A stretch of DNA of 64,000 nucleotides from Hyphomicrobiales bacterium (GTDB lineage Bacteria; Pseudomonadota; Alphaproteobacteria; Rhizobiales; Rhizobiaceae): positions 176,014-240,013 of the forward strand of contig UCCA01000005.1 in the NCBI GenBank assembly GCA_900470805.1, given 5' to 3'. Below, in pieces: positions 1 through 9,006 of the stretch (position 1 is its first letter; every line of letters begins with the position of its first letter). Under the pieces are notes generated by a model. It made no database searches, was not told the DNA's origin, and saw only the letters and a program-made list of their open reading frames with translations. Both the position numbers and the translations under genes were made by a program.

Positions 1-585
1 CTGCTCGTCGTCGTATCGTATCGCACCGTAAAGCGTCTCGTTTGGACCGACATCGGTTTCCGGCTGACTGCCAAAGAGCGCGGACAAGCTGGCCTGTGGG
101 TCGAGGTCGATCGCAAGGACGCGATAGCCGCGCATAGCCAGATACTGGGACAAGTGTGCAGCGGTGGTTGTTTTCCCTGACCCACCTTTGAAGTTCATCA
201 CGGAAATGACCTGAAGCTGCTCGCCGTCCCGCCGGTGGGGAAGATAACGGCGGTTTTTCCCGCGCCCCACGTGGTCCATATGTTTGCGAATCGCGTGAAT
301 GTCTTCGATTGACAGGATCCTGCGCCCGCCAGGGCTCGTGCCGACGTTCAGGTCTGGCATCTCCGTCACGGTCTGACGTAAATAAGACTCACCTACACCG
401 AGGAGTTTGGCGGCTTCGCTTGGGCCGAAGGTGCGGATGCCCTTTTCCGCGGTCGGAGCAAAGACCTTGAGGTGATGGGCCTGCAGTTGGCTCGATAAAG
501 CATCGGCATGGCGCTCCATCAAGGCGGTCAACCCTTCAAGTGGCGGCGCTGCTTTTTCGGCGGTCTTCGCCATTCCAAAACCCAT
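1..585 (-). CDS. repA: Plasmid partitioning ATPase RepA, 5' part
   Basis: RepA is the ParA-type ATPase of repABC replicons; with RepB it segregates the plasmid and represses its own operon. The visible N-terminal 195 residues show a helix-turn-helix region near residues 51-72 (GPSEAAKLLGV) and a Walker A motif KGGSGKTT at residues 133-140, followed by DLDPQASLS. The gene runs off the left edge, so its end and repB/repC lie outside. The start ATG is taken at 585, the longest reading; a second ATG at 573 is possible. Family assignment is firm; the replicon type (repABC) is inferred from RepA. Confidence 0.93.
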   Translation of the reverse strand, partial: MGFGMAKTAEKAAPPLEGLTALMERHADALSSQLQAHHLKVFAPTAEKGIRTFGPSEAAKLLGVGESYLRQTVTEMPDLNVGTSPGGRRILSIEDIHAIRKHMDHVGRGKNRRYLPHRRDGEQLQVISVMNFKGGSGKTTTAAHLSQYLAMRGYRVLAIDLDPQASLSALFGSQPETDVGPNETLYGAIRYDDEQ

Positions 586-1202
586 TTTCTGCTAGTGGCG
601 GTATTTTTCGCGAAGCCGGCTTGGTTTCGCCAGTGTCACTAAGCGCCGATTCCAAGTGCTCCGGCAAGACCTTTTTGATGAATGAAACGTTAACGGTAGC
701 CTTCAGCTAATCTAGAATGTCCTGGCCGTCACAATTTACCATCTTATATCAATGCGTTACCCCACAATAGCAGCAACTGGCGTTCTAACACTTACCAACA
801 GTTTAAGGGTAGCTTTCGTACGCAAGCGTCTGCTGTCTACCATCTAAAATTGGAATTTGGAGAATCACTTTTGACACTTCGACGCCATGGAGATCCTAGA
901 TGATCGTGTTGTAGCGTTTCTGCCATTAATCACTGTGAGCTCAACGGAAGCGAATGGTTGGCCAGGGCGCGATAGCGCTTTACGTACGTACATGTTAAAT
1001 CCGGGCGTCGACAGCTGCGCTGCGCTGGTTGCAGAACACACCCCGGCGCATCGGCGGCGATGTGCGAGCTATGACCGACACCTGACCCGACGGGCTGGCA
1101 TCGTACCGGTGATGTCTGTCCGAGATGAGGTATTCATCCTCAACGGCGAGGACTGAGATTAGGACGGGGTCAGTTATACGCGGCATGATGCGCTGCGCTT
1201 GT
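586..1202. other. repA upstream region, no gene recognised
   Basis: Gene-free stretch upstream of repA. In repABC plasmids the main autoregulated promoter lies here, so this is the likely repABC control region, but I can point to no specific operator. The short open frames around 887-1243 have no recognisable content. Confidence 0.4.
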
Positions 1203-1479
1203 TTAGTTTTCGCCCCATTGGTAACGCTCCGGGTACCGGTCAACCTTTTCCTGGGTGATGCTTCCCAGGGTTGCGTTCAACAGCTCGGTATGCATTGCGG
1301 CCGAAACCTCAAGTGCAGCAATAAGCTCACACTCGTCAGGGGAAGCGGTTCTTGAAACGATTGATCGCTCGTCAGCGCTCTTTGCGAGGAAAACCGAATA
1401 CTCCCGAGTTGGCCTTCGTGGACTCCAACCGGAACCCATTTGAGTTTGAAGCGATCTCGCACACCTGATCTGATGCCAT
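1203..1479 (-). pseudogene. Small rhizobial protein, probably frameshifted
   Basis: An ATG at 1479 is preceded by a good ribosome site (GGAGG with suitable spacing) and opens a frame that stops after about 35 residues. The neighbouring frame then continues to 1203 with a regular acidic sequence ending YPERYQWGEN. Together they would give a protein of about 90 residues, so I read this as one small gene with a frameshift near 1375-1440. No domain is recognised. Alternatively only a 35-residue peptide is made. Confidence 0.35.
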
Positions 1480-1539
1480 GTCTGCCTCCGACCCGTTTCT
1501 CCAGTGCCTATGCAAGATCAGTTAGTCAGGAACAACCGG

Positions 1540-1917
1540 TCAGTGTAAGCCCGACGTACCGGCAACCTTCCACAAACCATCGGAAGGACAGGCGGTGCCA
1601 TCGAACCGTGAAGCCCCCTCGATGGTTTGCTGGGTCGTAACGAATTGTCGGCAACCTCCCGAGCCGCTCGACACCGCGTTGATCTGCTCGATAACCCCCG
1701 CGCTTCCTGTCGCCGGGTTGGCCCATGCTAATGTGGTGCTACCGGCGGGCGCATTCCCAACTGTTTGAGCAATGATGTTCTGATCTGTCACAGGCGCGGC
1801 CCGGGGAGATGGGCTGCGGACGCTTGATGTCTCTAGCGGCTCGACATGAGAGCATGCGATGAAAAAAGGCGACAGAGCTGCCAACATTAGGCAATGTCGA
1901 AGCTGCTTCTTTACCAT
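1540..1917 (-). CDS. Lipoprotein, surface-antigen (RT0821/Lpp0805-like) family
   Basis: The start at 1917 (MVKKQLRH) gives 125 residues with a lipoprotein signal whose lipobox is FFIAC, so it is probably lipidated and outer-membrane anchored. The C-terminal part carries the pattern W-N-P-x-T-G-S-x-G near the middle and later CRQF, then a GTACPSDGLWKV end, typical of the small RT0821/Lpp0805 surface-protein family. Function in the family is unknown. An upstream ATG at 1980 would spoil the signal peptide and was not chosen. Confidence 0.75.
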   Translation of the reverse strand: MVKKQLRHCLMLAALSPFFIACSHVEPLETSSVRSPSPRAAPVTDQNIIAQTVGNAPAGSTTLAWANPATGSAGVIEQINAVSSGSGGCRQFVTTQQTIEGASRFDGTACPSDGLWKVAGTSGLH

Positions 1918-2174
1918 CGCGATCCTCTTTCTTTGCGCTTTTCCTGACATCGCATTGTGGCAGCGGGATGGTCTGATCATCCGCGCTCACGCTCACGATG
2001 CGGTCATGCAGCAAGCGGACGAAAGTAAGCCCCGATTAGTTTGCATTTGATGAATATTTAATGAATTGCACGGCATCAGGCGGCTGCTTAAATTCTGACG
2101 CGGCGTGACTATGGTGGCCTTGCAAGTCAAGAGCTGCCCCCAAAGGGTCGATCAGCCCTCTCCAGCCCACGCAA

Positions 2175-2405
2175 TTAGCGGCCCGGGCCCATTATGGAGC
2201 GCCACGCTATCCGAATAAAGTTGAGCCGTGAACGAACTCGCTCTTGAACCGGCGTTTCCAAGCCGTTGCGAAAGTCCGCCAAAGCCTGTGCCTGCAGCAT
2301 GTTAAGTGGGCGATCGACGGCGCCTCCGAAAGGCAAGCCGGTCATTATATCGAGCACGACCCAATGGTCGCCCGCCTCTTCGATCTCGTACCTGTTCACG
2401 CGCAT
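2175..2405 (-). CDS. Conserved hypothetical small protein
   Basis: A 76-residue soluble protein with a compact N-terminal beta pattern (RYEIEEAGDHWVVLDIMTG) followed by a helical stretch (NMLQAQALADFRNGLE). The pattern resembles small rhizobial proteins of unknown function. No signal peptide, membrane segment or catalytic motif is visible. It stands alone between the lipoprotein gene and a gene-poor stretch. Confidence 0.6.
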   Translation of the reverse strand: MRVNRYEIEEAGDHWVVLDIMTGLPFGGAVDRPLNMLQAQALADFRNGLETPVQERVRSRLNFIRIAWRSIMGPGR

Positions 2406-3054
2406 GCCTCTGGATTCTCGTTATTGGAAGCTAGTGTGCGTCCGTTAATCTCCTGCCAATGAGCAAGCTTACCGACCGGCGATTCACTAAGTTGGTGAAT
2501 GACCGCTTAACCGGTGCGAATTCCGATTATGGCTGGCACCCGGTCTGCATAGCTTTCCGGATCGACAGTGCGCTTCAACGAGGCTCGATGTCCACGGTCT
2601 TGGACCGTTGCGCGGCGGTCCGGTTCAGCATCGGACCAGACCATTTGCGGTTCCCGCTTGGCGACTGAGGGTGGAACGTTGATCGTGGGCGAGGGGACTG
2701 CTCCTCGCAGTCCCCCCAAATGCCGAACGTCCGAACAGGCTGACGGACGTGGGGTTCGGCAGGATAACAATCCTTGGAAGAGGGAAAAGTTGCTACTTGG
2801 TGGGTACCGCTTTAGGGGGAGACACAAAACTCGCCCCGTGAGGGGCCGACGGGGTTTCCCTGCGTGGCCACAGGCTGGCAGTTGCGGCACCGCCGAGATC
2901 ATATAAGCAGTTCATTTAATTCGATACCGCGCCCTCCAGCTTTTCCCGTTGATGCGTCGCAATTCCGAACAAACTTCTCTTGAGATTAGACGTGCTTAGC
3001 TGGAACAAGAAGGACGCTTAGGACTTTCCAATTATCATAAATGGAGAGTTCCTG
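2406..3054. other. Gene-poor stretch, nothing recognised
   Basis: Open frames on both strands here (for example around 2507-2906) are low-complexity, arginine-rich shadows with no recognisable family. No general-stress promoter match or clear hairpin was seen. Confidence 0.4.
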
Positions 3055-3321
3055 ATGCAACTGATAAACACGAATGTCGCAAGCACCACGGCTGGAACGA
3101 TTACTGTCGAATTCCATGGTGAAGGTAATGAGCTGGTGAGCGTCCGCATGGCGAAAGATGCAACGATCAGTGATGATGATGCCATAACGCACGCCAAGCA
3201 AATGATGGTTCAGCTGACTGCATTCGGTGAGGAGCTGGGGAGTGCCCCGGTTCAAGGGGAGGGTGCGAGCATAGAGGACACACTGTCAGCTGAAGAAAAT
3301 GGTTCGTCGAGCGGCGCCTGA
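3055..3321 (+). CDS. Hypothetical acidic protein, 88 aa
   Basis: An 88-residue acidic protein. The ATG at 3055 follows a GGAG site. The N-terminal half is beta-rich (TITVEFHGEGNELVSVRM), the middle is a helix with a hydrophobic heptad-like pattern (ITHAKQMMVQLTAF), and the tail is Ser/Glu-rich and probably disordered. I do not recognise the family. Composition is like a genuine cytoplasmic protein rather than a chance frame. Confidence 0.6.
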   Translation: MQLINTNVASTTAGTITVEFHGEGNELVSVRMAKDATISDDDAITHAKQMMVQLTAFGEELGSAPVQGEGASIEDTLSAEENGSSSGA

Positions 3322-3854
3322 TTCTAGAGCTAGAGCCAGAGACAGAGACAGACCCACCCACTACCAACTCGCGGGCGTGGCGCCTGCGAGCTTCTGGGAA
3401 GGCCTTAGTCGTACCTGTGGCAGCTTTCGCGATTGCTATCACAAGGCCGCAAAAGGACGCTACTGTCCACGCTCCGTCAACATTGACGCTTCGAAGTCAG
3501 TTGGGTATTTGGCGGGCACTTCACAGACTAGTAGTCTCGACATCGGAGTATTTATCAGGACGGAGAGGACTTGCCAAGCGCATCGGTTGAAGTGGTGTGT
3601 TTCAGTTCGCGTCCTGCGGGAGGGGCAAACTCCAACTCTATGCCCGATCAACGCATCAGTCCGGCCGAACAAGGGCTTTTTCGACAACCTCTTGAATTCC
3701 GGTGGCGGGGACAGTTTGAGTTGTTACTCCCGAGGCATCTACCTGACTTGCGACCTGGATCGCAGCGACTGCAAATGACGGGGTCAGACCCACGTTCGCG
3801 CTACCTCCGCTGTCGAAGAGACGCCTACGTCAAGCATAAACGGCCCGGCGCTCC
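3322..3854. other. Gene-poor stretch, nothing recognised
   Basis: About 530 bases without a supportable gene. A short purine-rich repeat of AGAG units occurs just after 3321. The open frames have no family resemblance. Confidence 0.35.
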
Positions 3855-4443
3855 CTAGTTTGCTATTTGCGTCGACCGGCGTACCGTGACAAATTCAATG
3901 ATGTGAATCTCAACCCGCACAAAGCCGTTACCGTCGGACCAAGCGGTTGTGTGTTGCACGCCGTCCCTCCGCGATGAGCTGGGAAAAAGCCAAACCATGG
4001 ACTCCAAGCCCCTGTTCAGCGAGCGCGTGGGCGATAGCCTTGGTAACAGTGTGATCTGCGGAGCCATGCCAGATCGAGACTGCGAGCCAAGGTCCAGCCG
4101 ATTTCGATGCCTTTCTCACCTTGCTCGAAAGCACTTTTCCCGCCTGGAGACCGACACCACGCATGCGTTCGAGCGCTTCAGGAACTGATGACGCAACGCC
4201 GTACGGCAATTCTGCGACGATTGCCCCTGCGGCGAACACCTCTGGGTATGCTGCAAGCAAGACATTCGCCATCGCTCCGCCTGAGCTTGTATCGACACTC
4301 CGCGCGAACGACGGTGGCAGGGTAAGGGTGGTGGATGCCGCCTTTTGAAGAAAGGGCTGCAGTTCCCTTGGACGTCTCCGGGTCGCTGCACTACTAGCAA
4401 TCGGAAAAGGCAAAGGCGAAACCTTCAGGCATATGGACATCAA
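3855..4443 (-). pseudogene. PHB-depolymerase-family esterase, decayed
   Basis: The minus strand shows the core of an alpha/beta-hydrolase of the esterase/PHB depolymerase family: SSGGAMANVLLAAYPEVF holds the nucleophile elbow serine, then a region like ELPYGVASSVPEALERMRG and WHGSADHTVT with the acid residue. After about 3960 the frame is lost and the C-terminus (SDGNGFVRVEIH) continues in another frame to 3855. Upstream of 4443 the N-terminal half is scrambled over several frames. The substrate would be a short polyester or ester, but the gene is almost certainly dead. Confidence 0.75.
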
Positions 4444-4539
4444 GGAGGCCTTCGTGCCAAGCGCCCCCGCATGTGCCGGACGCCATCATGCCTGCCGAAT
4501 GCGGAGTGCATCGTCGAAGGCGCACGGCACCTGTCTCCG

Positions 4540-4836
4540 AACCTGAGAAGTCGGATGGTCGCCACTGACCTGTTGGGAAAATCAGTTTTCTTGCGGGAAT
4601 TGCTCCCACAGGATCTTAAGATAGAGATCGAAACACTCACGCGCGAGGGAGCCGTGACCGCGCATCGTCTTGCAGCGTCAGCTGCGAACGGTTCCCGTAA
4701 CGCAGATGAGCGATGTCACGAATATGTCACGGAGAGTGAAAGTTACTGCGGCTGCGAGCCAGAAGCCTTGCCAAGAATCGTCGCTGTCTTTGACATGGGC
4801 GAAACGGCTATCGGGGCAACGGGATGTTCAAGGTAA
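4540..4836 (+). pseudogene. DUF2252 protein, C-terminal fragment
   Basis: The stretch SVFLRELLPQDLKIEIETLTR followed by a helical segment corresponds to the conserved C-terminal end of DUF2252 proteins, kinase-like proteins of unknown function normally about 400 residues or longer. Only about 90 residues remain and the upstream part is missing. It overlaps antisense to the decayed esterase and ends just inside the next gene, consistent with a deletion scar. Confidence 0.55.
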
Positions 4837-5126
4837 TCCAAGGCGGTCTAAACCAATCCAATGCTATCGGTCAGTACGACAGTGAGCGGATCAGGGCGGA
4901 AGGGCAAAGGCGACTGCGAGAGGCCGGAGTGGAGCACTATCTGGCACGCGAAAAGCTGACGGGCATCGCCCTGCCCACCACTATGCGGGTGTTCATGCTG
5001 CAGGTGGAGTTCGCGGTGGAAGCGCTGGCCAAACTCTCGCCGATCCCAGTGAACATTCTGGAGGATGGCTATTGGCCGACATACGACAGGGCTTCCCCCT
5101 CCGAGGCGGCCCTGATCAGGCGTTAG
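4824..5126 (+). CDS. Conserved hypothetical protein, 100 aa
   Basis: A 100-residue soluble protein starting MFKVIQGG, with a helical centre (RIRAEGQRRLREAGVEHYLAREKL) and a hydrophobic segment TTMRVFMLQVEFAVEALAKLSP, ending ILEDGYWPTYDRA. The pattern resembles small rhizobial proteins, but I cannot name a family or function. Its 5' end overlaps the DUF2252 scar by 13 bases, and its stop overlaps the last bases of the convergent YciE-like gene. Confidence 0.6.
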   Translation: MFKVIQGGLNQSNAIGQYDSERIRAEGQRRLREAGVEHYLAREKLTGIALPTTMRVFMLQVEFAVEALAKLSPIPVNILEDGYWPTYDRASPSEAALIRR

Positions 5127-5623
5127 GCAGCTTTCGCGCCCTTAGCATTCGCGGCCGTTTCGGCGAGCTGCGTCAGCTTTTGGTCGGTCGCTTCTTCTTC
5201 TTCAAGGTTTGCTTGGAGCAGCGGGATCGCGTCTTTCAAGCCAAGCTGATTTGCCCAAGCGATAAGCGTGCCGTAACGAGCGATCTCGTAGTGCTCTACC
5301 GCCTGAGCCGAGGAAATCAAACCAGCGTCAAGGGCAGGAGAGCCCTTGTACTCTTCCATGATTTCCTCGCTTTCGGAGAGGATGCCTTTGATAGCTTCAC
5401 AAGTCTTGCCACGGGCATTCTTGCCAAGAAGTTCGAAAACCTGTTCCAGACGCTCGATTTGTCCCTGCGTTTCATCGCGATGCTAGAGGAAGCCAGCTTT
5501 GCCTTCTTCGGACTGGGACGCACGAGCCATCTTTGGCAGTGCTTTCAGGATTTGCTTTTCGGCGAAGTAGATGTCCTTGAGAGTGTCCAGGAACAGGTCG
5601 TCCAGTGTTTTGTTGGTAGCCAT
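5123..5623 (-). pseudogene. YciE-like ferritin-fold protein (DUF892) with in-frame amber stop
   Basis: DUF892/YciE proteins are four-helix ferritin-like proteins induced by stress. The frame from ATG 5623 (MATNKTLDDLF, good AGGAG site) to 5123 encodes a full-length 166-residue homologue ending ANAKGAKAA, but codon 5485-5483 is TAG. It follows KAGFL, where a CAG (Gln) would be expected before HRDETQG. Both halves are in the same frame and otherwise intact, so this is a nonsense mutation rather than an indel. An EcfG-type promoter lies just upstream. It may be inactive, or yield a 46-residue peptide unless the amber codon is suppressed. Confidence 0.88.
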
Positions 5624-5650
5624 TGTGTCCTCCTTGAAATGACGATGGAA

Positions 5651-5675
5651 AACACACCAGGCGGAAGGGGGTTCC
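5651..5675 (-). promoter_or_regulatory. EcfG-type promoter of YciE-like gene
   Basis: Minus-strand GGAAC (5675-5671), 17 bases, GTT (5653-5651), 27 bases upstream of the ATG at 5623. Matches the known general-stress sigma pattern; expression is inferred. Confidence 0.65.
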
Positions 5676-5831
5676 AAAGCTCAATCGACGCCTGTCTCTT
5701 TTACTCGATATGTACCCTAGCGTACACGCAGCGCAGAGGAACGGAACGTCTTGGTTAAATCCGCATTTTCGAAAGCGAGTGGCAACCAGGTGCCCTACCT
5801 GCATGCCCCGATCTCATCGTTGGGAGGACCA

Positions 5832-6041
5832 ATGAGCGAAGACTTGGCGAAAGCATACGTTGAAAGCTTACTTCGAGATGGCTTTGCAATCGACGTTATA
5901 GGTGAGGACGTCATCGTGATCGTCGATCCGCCCAACGCGTTTGATGTCATGGATGCGCGTGATCGGAGGCGAGTCGCAAATCCGGGCATACACAAGGACG
6001 CGATCGTGTCCTACCTCAAGAGCATCCACAGGATTTTATAG
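5832..6041 (+). CDS. Hypothetical protein, 69 aa
   Basis: The start at 5832 (MSEDLAKAYVESLLRDGF) is chosen because GGAGG stands at 5823-5827; a longer frame from 5751 lacks a ribosome site. The 69-residue protein has a helix, a beta hairpin (IDVIGEDVIVIVDP) and a basic C-terminus with VSYLKSIHRIL. No family is recognised. It is transcribed away from the YciE-like gene. Confidence 0.6.
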   Translation: MSEDLAKAYVESLLRDGFAIDVIGEDVIVIVDPPNAFDVMDARDRRRVANPGIHKDAIVSYLKSIHRIL

Positions 6042-6152
6042 CGCCTACCGGGACGATTGGGAGGGTTAGCGTCGAGCAATAAACGCGCTGAATAGGTCCC
6101 TTAACCTTGCCGGGTAGGGTTAACGTTACGTAAAGCTTGCCTTTATTAGAGG

Positions 6153-6395
6153 ATGCGGCACGATGTGCAAATGTCAGATGTTGTCCCACCAAGATGCAAA
6201 GTTGATGAAATTGGTCGCTCCAGCGAATGTGCTGCAGTGTGCGAAACTTCGCTCCGACGGATGATCCTCGAAATGGTCGACGCCGGGTGGCGAGAGCAGG
6301 AAGTTGCCCTCCAGTTTGCTGATGCAGCCGAAGATTATGTGATAGACTTGGCAGCAAAGTCCGAGCTCCGAGACACGGCAGCGAACTCGAAGTAG
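6153..6395 (+). CDS. Hypothetical small helical protein
   Basis: Up to 80 residues. A start at 6171 (MSDVVPP) is also possible because AGAGG sits directly against the ATG at 6153. The core RRMILEMVDAGWREQEVALQFADAAEDYVIDL resembles the C-terminal helix of the protein at 37510-37917 (VEAGWPAEEIVNALIEAARSL), so both may belong to one family of small rhizobial helical proteins. Function unknown. Confidence 0.5.
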   Translation: MRHDVQMSDVVPPRCKVDEIGRSSECAAVCETSLRRMILEMVDAGWREQEVALQFADAAEDYVIDLAAKSELRDTAANSK

Positions 6396-6527
6396 CAAAG
6401 GGCCCCGCTGTCGGGCTGAATTGACCTGTCGAGTCTTGGACACCCCTCTAACAGGTCTGCCCCACATCCCACGTCGTGAGCTTTTGTTCGTTTTGACGAA
6501 AGCAGATCGGCCTTAGCACATAACGTT

Positions 6528-7172
6528 CTATTCTGCGGCCCTGACCAGGATCTCGACGCGTCGATTTTTCTGACGGCCTTCGGGATCATCTTTTGCATCC
6601 GGGGTCTCGTTCGAGGCCACCGGGTTAGCCTCGCCGCGCCCGTGGATTGCGACACTCGATGGGTCGAACTTCGCCGCCTTCGCGAGGTAGTCTTTGACCG
6701 CCGCCGCTCTTCGGAGTGACAGCTTGAGGTTATAGGCGTCGCTACCCTTGCTGTCCGTGTAGCCGTCAACAACGAAGCTTGCTTGCTTGAAACGCTGACG
6801 GACATCATTTGACATCGCTTGAAGGGCTTGGGTAGCCTTCGGACGCAGTGTCGCCTTGTCGAAGTCGAAGAGGATGTCTGCCGAGAGCGTGTATCGAACT
6901 CCACCTTCGACTTCCGTCACCTCAAGACCCTTGACGATGGGCACGGGAAAAACCTTGGGTTTTGGCCCTAACGCAAGTTCTTCCTCCGTCATCGGCGGCG
7001 ACCGAAATTCGATGCGAGGCGATGAGTAGCCGATCGAGGGCGACACAAAGCTCACGCTAGGCGAGCGGGCCGAAAAGTTCGGTGGCGCCTCGGCAGGGGC
7101 TTCTTGAGCTTGCGTTGTGCCGATTGTGACTACCAGCATCGTAAACGCGTGAATTGGTAGCCTAGTGATCAT
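6528..7172 (-). CDS. OmpA-family protein with C-terminal peptidoglycan-binding domain
   Basis: 214 residues with a signal peptide (cleavage near TQAQ), a linker rich in S-P repeats (SPSVSFVSPSIGYSSP), then an OmpA_C domain from about residue 95: ILFDFDKATLRPKA, DGYTDSKGSDAYN, LRRAAAVKDYL and QKNRRVEI. Such domains tie the cell envelope to peptidoglycan. It lacks an N-terminal beta-barrel, so it is a periplasmic or lipid-free peptidoglycan binder rather than a porin. Its start overlaps the stop of the upstream gene by four bases (ATGA), indicating a two-gene operon. Confidence 0.88.
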   Translation of the reverse strand: MITRLPIHAFTMLVVTIGTTQAQEAPAEAPPNFSARSPSVSFVSPSIGYSSPRIEFRSPPMTEEELALGPKPKVFPVPIVKGLEVTEVEGGVRYTLSADILFDFDKATLRPKATQALQAMSNDVRQRFKQASFVVDGYTDSKGSDAYNLKLSLRRAAAVKDYLAKAAKFDPSSVAIHGRGEANPVASNETPDAKDDPEGRQKNRRVEILVRAAE

Positions 7173-7627
7173 TGGACAGGAACGTCCATCACGGGAAGCG
7201 TCGATCCGAAGCGAACGGCAAATGGACCCGGGCTTGTTTCAGGCGGCGCGAACCATGCCCATCCCTTGAATGTTTCCCCTGGCTTCAGTGGTGCTTCTGG
7301 CGGCTGTGTGCAAAGGCATTCGCTCGCGACGCCTATCTTGAAACTGATCTTTTTTGGGAAGTCATACAAGGTGATTTCATTGAGACCGTAGCTTGCTCGC
7401 CCGATGCCGATCTCCGCCAGGTTGACAGGAGCGTCTCCGGTGTTGCTGATCTCATAATCCAGCTGCACGATCTGCTGACCAGGGACGCGCTTCAGATCGA
7501 GGATCTTGGCTGACACGCCAGGCTGAAGCTCAACGGTAGGCGGGGCATTTTGGGCCACGGCAAATGTAGTGGTGAGCAACGGGATGGTTACCGTGGCGAT
7601 TGATAGCACGCGATTGAGCAAAGTCAC
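7169..7627 (-). CDS. Secreted protein, partner of OmpA-like gene
   Basis: 152 residues with a cleavable signal peptide ending AVAQ. The mature part is beta-rich and contains GETFKGWAWFAPPETSPG and a C-x-C pair in ASECLCTQPP, suggesting an immunoglobulin-like or DUF11-like fold that depends on disulfide or metal. It is first in an operon with the OmpA-family gene (4-base overlap), so the two are probably envelope partners. The family is not recognised. Confidence 0.72.
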   Translation of the reverse strand: MTLLNRVLSIATVTIPLLTTTFAVAQNAPPTVELQPGVSAKILDLKRVPGQQIVQLDYEISNTGDAPVNLAEIGIGRASYGLNEITLYDFPKKISFKIGVASECLCTQPPEAPLKPGETFKGWAWFAPPETSPGPFAVRFGSTLPVMDVPVQ

Positions 7628-7963
7628 ATTCCTCCGAGTTCCCGTGGCACCACAAGGTGATAGCGCATACTAATTTAGGCAATCTGCAATATCTGTTATC
7701 CAAAGCATTGTTAGGTGCATTGAAGCGCTACTCGGCCCAATGTGTCCGAGGTACGAAGATTGACTTGACGCTAGCCGTCTACATCCAACAGCGCGATGGA
7801 CAATATCTGTTTGCAGACTAGGTCCCTGGATTTGGGTCGAAACAGTTTCTCTATCCTACGCACCATCTATTACGACTTCGGATGGCGACATCGAATTAAG
7901 GCGCTTGCACCGAAGCACAACCACGCTAGTTCCACGAGAGACATGTAGAGATGGAGCGACGCG
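7628..7963. other. Divergent intergenic region
   Basis: The 336 bases between the OmpA operon (minus) and the oxidoreductase gene (plus) should carry both promoters. No EcfG-type match, clear operator or RNA structure was seen. Confidence 0.4.
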
Positions 7964-8998
7964 GTGCGGATAGCAGTGATCGGAATGGGAGCGATGGGGA
8001 GCGCCGTGGCCAAGTCGCTGCTGTTGTCAGGCGCGGAGATCGTCACCTACCTTAAAGGACGCTCATCTGCGACAAGAGAGCGAGCTATCGCGGCTGGCAT
8101 ACGGGACGTGGACATCACGACAATGCTGGACGCAGATATCATCCTGTCTATTGTTCCGCCGTCCCAGGCGCTCGAAGTCGCTGATTATGTCGCCACGGCC
8201 ATGCGCTCCAGAAATTCTGTTGGCATCTACATCGATTGCAATGCGATCTCGCCGCAGACAATGACGAAGGTTGCGGAAACTTTCGGCGCGGGCGGTCCAA
8301 AGGTCCTGGACGGCTGCATCATCGGTGGGCCGCCGATGCCAGGCAAGCGTGGCCCACGCGTCTATATCAGTGGCGGTGCGAACAAGGTCGTCCCGATCCT
8401 CGTAGAGTACGGTCTGGATGCTCGTGTCCTCGATGGTGATATCGGAGCGAGTTCGGCGTTGAAGATGTGCTATGCGGGGATCAGCAAGGGACTGACCGGA
8501 CTCGCTACGGCGATGCTTTTGGCTGCTGCAAAAAGTGGAGCTGACCAAGCGCTCATGGCCGAATTGGCAGAAAGCCAGTCCCAGCTCTTGGCGAAACTCT
8601 CGACCACGATCCCAGACATGTATCCAAAGGCCTACCGTTGGGTTGCCGAGATGCAGGAGATTGCGGAGTTCCTTGGCAAGGATGACCCCAGCGCAGAGAT
8701 ATTTTCGGGAATGGCGGGCGTCTTTGACCACATGGCGGCCGATCAGTCATCGGGCGGCAATATGGCAGCGACCGTATCCAGGATGCTGGACCAGCGGCCA
8801 GAAGACGGAACCATCAATCGCTATGATGCCATGAGCAACGGGAACTTCGACCAAGGCAGTGAGGGCCCCAATAGCGTCCCAAGTGCTCGCAATAGTGATG
8901 ATCGAGACGAATGGGAGGAGAGACTTGAGAGTGGCTTTCCGGCCAGCGATCCAGCTTCGACGACATTCACCAGTATTCCCGGACGGACGCGGACGTAG
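7964..8998 (+). CDS. NAD(P)-dependent oxidoreductase (6PGDH-like, DUF1932) with FPASDP tail
   Basis: 344 residues with GTG start at 7964 after a GGAG site. Residues 1-25 form a Rossmann fold (VIGMGAMGSAVAKSLL), followed by a 6-phosphogluconate/beta-hydroxyacid dehydrogenase-like domain and a helical DUF1932-type C-terminal domain (SSALKMCYAGISKGLTGLA). The last 40 residues are unusual: an acidic linker, then WEERLESGFPASDPASTT. That motif is normally found in tiny stand-alone rhizobial proteins and also occurs in the ElaB-like protein at 25815-26261. Substrate unknown; probably a small hydroxyacid. Confidence 0.82.
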   Translation: MRIAVIGMGAMGSAVAKSLLLSGAEIVTYLKGRSSATRERAIAAGIRDVDITTMLDADIILSIVPPSQALEVADYVATAMRSRNSVGIYIDCNAISPQTMTKVAETFGAGGPKVLDGCIIGGPPMPGKRGPRVYISGGANKVVPILVEYGLDARVLDGDIGASSALKMCYAGISKGLTGLATAMLLAAAKSGADQALMAELAESQSQLLAKLSTTIPDMYPKAYRWVAEMQEIAEFLGKDDPSAEIFSGMAGVFDHMAADQSSGGNMAATVSRMLDQRPEDGTINRYDAMSNGNFDQGSEGPNSVPSARNSDDRDEWEERLESGFPASDPASTTFTSIPGRTRT

Positions 8999-9006
8999 AA
9001 ATCTCG

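Noticed and set aside
5590..5614. GGAAC-N17-GTT on the plus strand
   Set aside because: It lies antisense inside the YciE-like coding region with no plus-strand gene or RNA structure close downstream; one of the two or so chance hits expected.
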